Assembly: GCA_039927975.1 (NCBI GenBank)
Contig: JBDSTZ010000406.1
Coordinates: forward strand, 1-11,781
DNA length: 11,781 bases
Origin: JBDSTZ01 sp039927975
GTDB taxonomy: Bacteria > Pseudomonadota > Gammaproteobacteria > Burkholderiales > Burkholderiaceae_D
Direction: 5' to 3'
Shown: positions 7,541-11,781 of the stretch, one piece after another
Layout of the letters: the number at the start of each line of letters is the position of its first letter
Position numbering within the stretch: the stretch's first letter is position 1
Position numbers and translations under genes: made by a program
Notes under the pieces: model-generated
Seen by the model: the letters and a program-made list of their open reading frames with translations, nothing else
What the model was told of the DNA's origin: nothing
The model's database searches: none

Positions 7541-8143
7541 ATGTCAGAACACGGATTTCACGTACACGGCCCGCACGACCACGCGGTCGAACACGCGGCG
7601 CACGGCAGCGACAGCTTCTCCAACCGCATCGCCGTCATGACCGCCATCCTGGCGACCGTCGGCGCCATGTTCGGCTACCAGGGCGGCGCCACCCAGAACG
7701 AAGCGGCGATGAACAAGAATAACGCCGCCATCGACAAAACCGAGGCGGCCAACGCATGGAACTACTACCAGGCCAAGTCGGGCAAGCAGAACCTGGCCGA
7801 GATGGCGATGACCTTGCCGGGTGTCGACCCCACCCGTTTCAAGGCCGACGTCGCGCGCTACGAGCTTGAAAAGGCCGACATCAAGAAGAAGGCCGAGAGA
7901 TTCGAGGCTTCGTCGGCCGAATGGAACCACAAGTCCGACACCGCGCTGCACACCCACCACCAGTGGGCGCTTGCCACCACCGCCGAGCAGATCGCCATTT
8001 CGCTGGCCGCTATCACGCTCCTGACGCGCAAGAAGTGGCTGATGATCGGCGCCTACGCCGTCGCCGCGGTCGGCATCGCGCTCGGCGCCTTCGCGGCGAT
8101 GCACATCGATCCGATCGGAGCCCTGCTCGGCGGCGGGCACTAA
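7541..8143 (+). CDS. DUF4337-family membrane protein with His-rich N-terminus
   Basis: This 200-residue protein matches the DUF4337 family as I recognise it; the family has no known function. The first 22 residues hold seven His (4, 7, 9, 12, 14, 18, 21) and several acidic residues. A hydrophobic segment follows at 30-48 (IAVMTAILATVGAMFGYQGG). Next comes a mostly helical, charged stretch at 50-140 with many Ala, Lys and Glu, including ANAWNYYQAKS and VARYELEKADIKKKAERFE, possibly coiled-coil and on one side of the membrane. Two more TM segments lie at about 143-161 and 166-187. It starts only 3 bp after the folA stop, so it almost certainly shares the thyA-folA transcript. Nothing in it suggests a folate or nucleotide role. 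The His-rich head could bind metal, but that is inference. Confidence 0.88.
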   Translation: MSEHGFHVHGPHDHAVEHAAHGSDSFSNRIAVMTAILATVGAMFGYQGGATQNEAAMNKNNAAIDKTEAANAWNYYQAKSGKQNLAEMAMTLPGVDPTRFKADVARYELEKADIKKKAERFEASSAEWNHKSDTALHTHHQWALATTAEQIAISLAAITLLTRKKWLMIGAYAVAAVGIALGAFAAMHIDPIGALLGGGH

Positions 8144-8206
8144 GCCGTCACCGCAGGGTCATACAGCAGTGGGACAGTAACATGCAGCAGTAGTGTGCGA
8201 CAGCAA

Positions 8207-8222
8207 TAGCCGCTTCGGGCTA
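8207..8222 (+). terminator. Weak hairpin after the thyA-folA-DUF4337 operon
   Basis: TAGCC (8207-8211) and GGCTA (8218-8222) can form a 5-bp stem around GCTTCG, 63 nt after the DUF4337 stop. A TTTTT run follows only at 8235-8239, 12 nt beyond the stem, so intrinsic termination is doubtful. It is the only candidate terminator in this gap. Confidence 0.25.
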
Positions 8223-8242
8223 CGCTAGCAAAAGTTTTTCAC

Positions 8243-8296
8243 ATGGTTGCGGACATTTCTGCCAAAATCCGCTTCTTTATTTTTTCGGTGCCGTGA
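8243..8296 (+). other. Possible 17-codon upstream ORF before the decarboxylase
   Basis: An ATG at 8243 opens a short frame, MVADISAKIRFFIFSVP, that stops at 8294-8296 inside the first arm of the leader hairpin. It has two basic residues (Lys, Arg) and a run of Phe/Ile. No clear Shine-Dalgarno site precedes it (AAAAG at 8230-8234 is weak). A leader peptide would make sense for an amino-acid decarboxylase gene, by analogy with SpeFL of enterobacteria, but chance is a good alternative explanation. Confidence 0.15.
8260..8268 (+). promoter_or_regulatory. Candidate extended -10 for the decarboxylase
   Basis: TGCCAAAAT resembles an extended -10 (TGn + CAAAAT) and sits in the AT-richest part of the 8144-8356 gap. 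It would start transcription near 8275 and give a leader of about 80 nt holding the 8287-8339 hairpin. No good -35 lies 16-18 bp upstream; TTCACA (8238-8243) is 19 bp away. If this is the promoter, the 17-codon upstream ORF at 8243 would not be on the transcript. Confidence 0.25.
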
Positions 8297-8339
8297 GCGG
8301 CGTCCTGCCAAGCCTGGCGCGGACTGCCTCCACGGCGCT
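8287..8339 (+). promoter_or_regulatory. Structured leader hairpin upstream of the decarboxylase
   Basis: The leader can fold into nested stems. GCCGTG (8290-8295) pairs with CACGGC (8331-8336), extendable outward to 8287/8339 with two G-T pairs. GTCC (8302-8305) pairs with GGAC (8321-8324), and GCCA (8307-8310) pairs with TGGC (8315-8318) around the loop AGCC. The structure ends just before the ribosome-binding site at 8347. It could affect translation or message stability. It matches no riboswitch class that I recognise. Confidence 0.4.
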
Positions 8340-8346
8340 TCGCTTT

Positions 8347-8350
8347 GGAG
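8347..8350 (+). promoter_or_regulatory. Shine-Dalgarno site deciding the decarboxylase start
   Basis: GGAG lies 6 nt before the ATG at 8357. It supports this ATG over the in-frame TTG at 8345, which overlaps the site itself, and gives the expected N-terminus MKFRFPIVIIDEDF. Confidence 0.65.
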
Positions 8351-8356
8351 CTGTCC

Positions 8357-10609
8357 ATGAAATTTCGCTTCCCCATCGTCATCATCGACGAGGATTTCCG
8401 TTCTGAGAACACGTCCGGTCTCGGTATTCGCGCGCTTGCCGCCGCCATGGAAAAGGAAGGCATGGAAGTGCTCGGACTGACCAGCTACGGCGACCTGTCC
8501 CAGTTCGCCCAGCAGCAGTCGCGCGCCTCGGCCTTCGTGCTGTCGATCGACGACGAGGAATTCGGCGGCGGCTCGGTCGAGGAGACCAACTTCGCGCTGA
8601 CCGCCCTGCGCGCCTTTGTCGCCGAGATCCGCCACAAGAACTCGGACATCCCGATCTACATCTACGGCGAGACGCGCACCTCGCGCCACATCCCCAACGA
8701 CATCCTGCGCGAGCTGCACGGCTTCATCCACATGTTCGAGGACACGCCCGAATTCGTCGCCCGCCACATCATCCGCGAAGCCAAGTCCTACCTCGACAGC
8801 CTGGCGCCGCCGTTCTTCCGCGCGCTGGTCAACTACGCCAACGACGGCTCCTACTCCTGGCACTGTCCCGGCCACTCGGGCGGCGTGGCCTTCCTCAAGT
8901 CGCCGATCGGTCAGATGTTCCACCAGTTCTTCGGGGAGAACATGCTGCGCGCCGACGTCTGCAACGCCGTCGAGGAACTCGGCCAGCTGCTCGACCACAC
9001 CGGCCCGGTCGCCAAGTCCGAGCGCAACGCCGCGCGCATCTTCAACGCCGACCACTGCTACTTCGTCACCAACGGCACCTCGACCTCCAACAAAATGGTC
9101 TGGCACTCGACGGTGGCGCCGGGCGACATCGTCGTGGTCGACCGCAACTGCCACAAATCGATTCTGCACTCGATCATCATGTGCGGCGCGATTCCCGTCT
9201 TCCTGATGCCGACCCGGAACCACCTCGGCATCATCGGCCCGATCCCGCTGGAGGAATTCACGCCCGAATCGATCGCCCGCAAGATCGAAGCGAATCCGTT
9301 CGCGCGCGAAGCCGTCAACAAGAAGCCGCGCATCCTGACGATCACCCAGTCAACCTACGACGGCGTGGTCTACAACGTCGAGACCCTGCGCGAAATGTTG
9401 GACGGTAAGATCGACACCCTGCACTTCGACGAAGCGTGGCTGCCGCATGCGACCTTCCACGACTTCTACAAGAACATGCACGCCATCGGCAAGGACCGTC
9501 CGCGCGCCAAGGAGTCGATGATCTTCTCGACCCAGTCGACCCACAAGCTGCTGGCCGGCCTGTCGCAGGCCTCGCAGGTGCTGGTGCGCGAATCGCAGAC
9601 CGTCAAGCTGGACCAGGACGCCTTCAACGAAGCCTACCTGATGCACACCTCGACGTCGCCGCAGTATTCGATCATCGCCTCGTGCGACGTCGCCGCCGCC
9701 ATGATGGAGGCGCCGGGCGGCACCGCGCTGGTCGAGGAATCGATCTTCGAAGCGCTCGACTTCCGCCGCGCCATGAAGAAGGTCGACGAGGAATGGGGCC
9801 AGGACTGGTGGTTCAAGGTGTGGGGCCCGGACACCTTCTCGGAAGAAGGCATCGGCACCCAGGACGACTGGATGATCCGCGCCGAGGACAGCTGGCACGG
9901 CTTCGGCAATCTGGCCCCGGGCTTCAACATGCTCGACCCGATCAAGGCCACCGTGGTGACGCCGGGCCTGTCGCTTGACGGCCGCTTCGGCGAGTCCGGC
10001 ATTCCGGCTTCGATCGTCACCAAGTACCTGGCCGAGCATGGCGTGATCATCGAGAAGTGCGGGCTGTACTCGTTCTTCATCATGTTCACCATCGGGATCA
10101 CCAAGGGCCGCTGGAACACCCTGGTCACGGCTCTGCAGCAGTTCAAGGACGACTACGACAAGAACCAGCCGATGTGGCGCATCCTGCCCGAGTTCGCGGC
10201 GGCCAATCCGCGCTACGAAGGAATGGGTTTGCGCGACTTGTGCCAGCAGATCCACGACTTCTACAAGCAGTACGACGTCGCGCGCCTGACCACCGAGATG
10301 TATTTGTCGGACATGATCCCGGCCATGAAGCCGTCCGACGCGTTCGCCAAGATGGCGCACCGCGAAATCGACCGGGTCGCGATCGAAGACCTGGAAGGAC
10401 GCATTACCGCCATCCTGCTGACGCCTTATCCGCCGGGTATTCCGCTGCTCATCCCCGGCGAGCGCTTCAACAAGACCATCGTCGACTACCTGCGCTTCGC
10501 GCGCGACTTCAACGAGCGCTTCCCCGGCTTCGAGACCGACGTGCACGGCCTGGTCAAGCGTGAGGTGGATGGCAAGCGGGGGTATTTTGTGGACTGCGTG
10601 CGAAACTGA
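8357..10609 (+). CDS. PLP-dependent Orn/Lys/Arg decarboxylase (fold type I)
   Basis: This 750-residue enzyme decarboxylates lysine, arginine or ornithine to cadaverine, agmatine or putrescine with pyridoxal phosphate, consuming a proton. The architecture is the full one: an N-terminal response-regulator-like wing domain (about 1-130), a PLP core and a C-terminal domain (about 600-750). Length matches AdiA (756) and Pseudomonas LdcA (751) better than E. coli LdcI (715). Key sites are the cofactor Lys397 in STQSTHKLLAGLSQAS, the PLP-ring Asp358 in HFDEAW, His266 in DRNCHKSILHS, and the C-terminal PYPPGIPLLIPGERF. The stretch after the lysine (MHTSTSPQYSIIASCDVAAAMMEAPGG) resembles both AdiA and LdcA, so substrate cannot be assigned. 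No amino-acid/amine antiporter gene is adjacent, unlike cadBA or adiAC. A structured leader precedes it and a strong hairpin follows. Role: acid resistance or polyamine synthesis, inferred from the family. Confidence 0.95.
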   Translation: MKFRFPIVIIDEDFRSENTSGLGIRALAAAMEKEGMEVLGLTSYGDLSQFAQQQSRASAFVLSIDDEEFGGGSVEETNFALTALRAFVAEIRHKNSDIPIYIYGETRTSRHIPNDILRELHGFIHMFEDTPEFVARHIIREAKSYLDSLAPPFFRALVNYANDGSYSWHCPGHSGGVAFLKSPIGQMFHQFFGENMLRADVCNAVEELGQLLDHTGPVAKSERNAARIFNADHCYFVTNGTSTSNKMVWHSTVAPGDIVVVDRNCHKSILHSIIMCGAIPVFLMPTRNHLGIIGPIPLEEFTPESIARKIEANPFAREAVNKKPRILTITQSTYDGVVYNVETLREMLDGKIDTLHFDEAWLPHATFHDFYKNMHAIGKDRPRAKESMIFSTQSTHKLLAGLSQASQVLVRESQTVKLDQDAFNEAYLMHTSTSPQYSIIASCDVAAAMMEAPGGTALVEESIFEALDFRRAMKKVDEEWGQDWWFKVWGPDTFSEEGIGTQDDWMIRAEDSWHGFGNLAPGFNMLDPIKATVVTPGLSLDGRFGESGIPASIVTKYLAEHGVIIEKCGLYSFFIMFTIGITKGRWNTLVTALQQFKDDYDKNQPMWRILPEFAAANPRYEGMGLRDLCQQIHDFYKQYDVARLTTEMYLSDMIPAMKPSDAFAKMAHREIDRVAIEDLEGRITAILLTPYPPGIPLLIPGERFNKTIVDYLRFARDFNERFPGFETDVHGLVKREVDGKRGYFVDCVRN

Positions 10610-10621
10610 TCCGCATGATCG

Positions 10622-10653
10622 GCGCGGGGGCGGCACATGGGCCGCCTCCGCGC
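10622..10653 (+). terminator. Strong GC hairpin after the decarboxylase
   Basis: CGCGGGGGCGGC (10623-10634) and GCCGCCTCCGCG (10641-10652) form a 12-bp stem with one G-T pair and the loop ACATGG; one more G-C pair closes it at 10622/10653. It begins 12 nt after the decarboxylase stop, as expected for a terminator, but no U-rich tract follows on either strand. It lies between convergent genes, so it may block read-through in both directions or protect the mRNA 3' end. Confidence 0.6.
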
Positions 10654-10657
10654 GAGT

Positions 10658-10722
10658 ACTTGAAACTCAGACTTGAAACTGAGACTCGGCGCTGCGGCTT
10701 GAAACCGCGTATTGAAACCGAG
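10658..10722. repeat. Five tandem 13-bp repeats between convergent genes
   Basis: Five head-to-tail 13-bp units fill the gap between the terminator-like hairpin and the end of dcd: ACTTGAAACTCAG, ACTTGAAACTGAG, ACTCGGCGCTGCG, GCTTGAAACCGCG and TATTGAAACCGAG. The TTGAAAC core occurs at 10660, 10673, 10699 and 10712 (steps of 13, 26 and 13). The third unit is degenerate but keeps 8 of 13 positions of unit two. The unit length is not a multiple of three and the array lies outside both genes, so it is not coding. It could be a minisatellite, a protein-binding array or a transcript-end element. Confidence 0.8.
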
Positions 10723-10736
10723 TCGTAGAAATTACG

Positions 10737-11303
10737 TCAGGCCTTCGGCAGCGTCACGCCATGCTGCCCCTGGTACTTCCCGCCGCGATCCTTGTACGAA
10801 GTTTCGCACACTTCATCGCTTTCAAAGAACAGCACCTGCGCGCAGCCTTCGCCGGCATAAATCTTGGCCGGCAGCGGCGTGGTGTTGGAAAACTCCAGCG
10901 TCACATACCCTTCCCATTCAGGCTCGAACGGCGTCACGTTGACGATGATGCCGCAGCGCGCGTAGGTCGATTTGCCGAGGCAAACGGTCAGCACATTGCG
11001 CGGAATCCGGAAGTACTCGATGGTGCGCGCCAGCGCGAACGAGTTCGGCGGGATGATACAGACATCGCTCTTGATGTCGACGAAGGAGTTCGAATCGAAG
11101 TTTTTCGGATCGACGATGGTGCTGTTGATGTTCGTGAAAATCTTGAACTCGTCGGCGCAACGGATATCGTAGCCGTATGACGAGGTGCCGTACGAAATGA
11201 TCTTTTTGCCGTCCATTTCGCGCACCTGGTTCGGCTCGAACGGTTCGATCATGCCGGTGGCGAGCGCCGTGCGGCGGATCCATTTGTCGCTTTTGATTGT
11301 CAT
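10737..11303 (-). CDS. dcd: dCTP deaminase
   Basis: Dcd deaminates dCTP to dUTP, feeding dUMP and hence thymidylate synthesis in the cytosol. It is expected to be a homotrimer of the dUTPase fold. The protein is 188 residues, the normal size of monofunctional Dcd. Visible motifs are SYGTSSYGYDIRCADEF (37-53), the Ser112/Arg116 motif LGKSTYARCG (109-118), NVTPFEPEWEGYVTLEFSNT (122-141) with catalytic Glu137, and PLPAKIYAGEGCAQVLFF (143-160). The C-terminus GGKYQGQHGVTLPKA is the nucleotide-covering tail of the family. The ATG at 11303 gives the usual MTIKSDKWIRR start; upstream on its strand only a weak GGAA is seen, about 11 nt away. By eye its codons are less G/C-biased than those of the plus-strand genes. 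It is convergent with the decarboxylase and 94 bp downstream of the partial hydrolase gene. Confidence 0.97.
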   Translation of the reverse strand: MTIKSDKWIRRTALATGMIEPFEPNQVREMDGKKIISYGTSSYGYDIRCADEFKIFTNINSTIVDPKNFDSNSFVDIKSDVCIIPPNSFALARTIEYFRIPRNVLTVCLGKSTYARCGIIVNVTPFEPEWEGYVTLEFSNTTPLPAKIYAGEGCAQVLFFESDEVCETSYKDRGGKYQGQHGVTLPKA

Positions 11304-11337
11304 CGGTGGACTATTCCAAGGTAAGTGGGGATGAAGC

Positions 11338-11352
11338 TCGCGCCAGGCGCGA
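11338..11352. promoter_or_regulatory. Palindrome in the dcd leader
   Basis: TCGCGCC and GGCGCGA form perfect 7-bp arms about a central A. It lies between the proposed -10 of dcd and its start codon, so it would be in the 5' leader or overlap the transcript start region. It could be an operator for a dimeric regulator or an RNA hairpin. No regulator is recognised, and GC-rich palindromes are frequent in such genomes. Confidence 0.35.
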
Positions 11353-11364
11353 AGAATTCCCGCG

Positions 11365-11370
11365 ATTTTA
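11365..11370 (-). promoter_or_regulatory. Candidate -10 element of dcd
   Basis: Read on the minus strand, TAAAAT at this place is a good -10 hexamer, about 62 nt from the dcd ATG, flanked on both sides by CGCG. The hexamer 17 bp upstream (GCGACC) is a weak -35. It suggests that dcd has its own promoter even if the upstream hydrolase gene also reads into it. Confidence 0.4.
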
Positions 11371-11397
11371 CGCGAAAAGCCCGCTGCGGTCGCGTAT

Positions 11398-11781
11398 TTA
11401 CGCCGCCGCCAGCAGCTCGGCGATCATCGCGCGCGTCATCTCGGCGGCCTCGCGCGGCGACTCCATCGGATACAGATGCCCACCCTTGATCCACTTGAAG
11501 TGCCTGCCGGCCAGGCGCCTGGACGGCTCGGCGGAGACTTGCCGCAGTTCGACCGACTCGGTGCCGCCGATGAAACCGACCGGCACGGGAAACGGTTTTG
11601 CCAGCGCCTCACCCAGGTGGTGCGGCAGGCCGTTGTAGACCGCTGTTTCGATGTCGCGGTCAAAGCGCAGCCGCACGCCGTCGGCGGTGTCGACAAATCC
11701 ATGGTCGAGATAATCGCCCAGCACACCGGGCGCCCATGAGGCGAACACCGGCTTGTCGGCAAAGTGCGCCTGGACCGAGGC
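11398..11781 (-). CDS. Alpha/beta-fold hydrolase, C-terminal part (5' truncated by window edge)
   Basis: These are the last 127 residues of an alpha/beta hydrolase (serine hydrolase-like superfamily); the reading frame is open to the right edge. The catalytic His is His102 in WIKGGHLYPMESPREAAE, the typical end-of-domain histidine. Around residues 67-81 PVGFIGGTESVELRQ corresponds to the strand and turn that usually carry the acidic triad residue; here Glu75 or a nearby residue may play that part, since no Asp is seen. The nucleophile elbow (G-x-S-x-G) would lie outside the window. The region at 31-40 (DTADGVRLRF) is typical of small esterase or haloperoxidase-like members. It lies upstream of dcd on the same strand. 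Substrate cannot be assigned. Confidence 0.82.
   Translation of the reverse strand, partial: ASVQAHFADKPVFASWAPGVLGDYLDHGFVDTADGVRLRFDRDIETAVYNGLPHHLGEALAKPFPVPVGFIGGTESVELRQVSAEPSRRLAGRHFKWIKGGHLYPMESPREAAEMTRAMIAELLAAA

Noticed and set aside
8293..8405. GTG-started upstream frame overlapping the decarboxylase start
   Set aside because: It lacks a ribosome-binding site, has no recognisable sequence and runs into the main gene out of frame; an ordinary chance frame.
8225..9223. Minus-strand open frame of 332 codons over the decarboxylase leader and start
   Set aside because: It is an antisense shadow of the N-terminal half of the decarboxylase, with no recognisable domain and no ribosome-binding site.
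9350..10636. Long open frame (428 codons) on the minus strand inside the decarboxylase gene
   Set aside because: It is antisense to a well-conserved PLP enzyme, low in hydrophobic core pattern and rich in Arg, His, Val and Asp. No family is recognised.
10658..10722. CRISPR-like array
   Set aside because: The 13-bp units are directly adjacent with no spacers of the right size and are far shorter than CRISPR repeats. No cas gene is nearby.

Overview
The window looks like chromosomal DNA of a high-GC betaproteobacterium, probably of the Oxalobacteraceae (Massilia, Duganella or Janthinobacterium type). This rests on the strongly G/C-ending codons, the gene content, the TGnTACAAT-style promoter and the kind of CGTTCCCGC/GCGGGAACG hairpin seen. 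The genus is inferred from recalled resemblance, not from a search. Most genes are housekeeping or widely distributed accessory genes. No mobile element, prophage, CRISPR array, rRNA or tRNA was seen.

Layout. (a) 2-4298, plus strand: the C-terminal half of a GlcD-type FAD-linked oxidase, then a large two-core FtsX-family ABC permease, then a secreted AttH/CrtC-like lipocalin-fold protein. The stops and starts of these three overlap (GTGA and TGATG), so they appear translationally coupled. The ATPase expected with the permease is not between them. (b) 4329-6152, plus strand: a complete half-size ABC exporter of the MsbA/subfamily B type, 30 bp after the AttH-like gene. (c) 6153-6254: a REP-like hairpin and an extended -10 promoter. 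(d) 6255-8143, plus strand: thyA, folA (4-bp overlap) and a DUF4337 membrane protein 3 bp later, forming one probable operon. (e) 8144-8356: a 213-bp regulatory gap with short repeats, a structured leader and a possible 17-codon upstream ORF. (f) 8357-10609, plus strand: a full-length PLP-dependent Orn/Lys/Arg decarboxylase. (g) 10610-10736: a convergent gap with a 13-bp-stem hairpin and five tandem 13-bp repeats. (h) 10737-11781, minus strand: dcd and, upstream of it, the C-terminal part of an alpha/beta hydrolase that runs off the right edge.

How the genes work together. ThyA, FolA and Dcd all serve dTMP supply. Dcd makes dUTP from dCTP, which dUTPase (not in the window) would turn into dUMP. 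ThyA methylates dUMP using methylene-tetrahydrofolate and releases dihydrofolate, which FolA reduces back. The permease and AttH-like protein are probably parts of one envelope ABC system. The decarboxylase probably serves acid resistance or polyamine synthesis.

No clearly new multi-gene system is evident. The best leads are the 13-bp tandem repeat array at 10658-10722, the structured leader of the decarboxylase, the ATPase-less permease/AttH pair coupled to an oxidase gene, and the His-rich DUF4337 protein in the thyA-folA operon.
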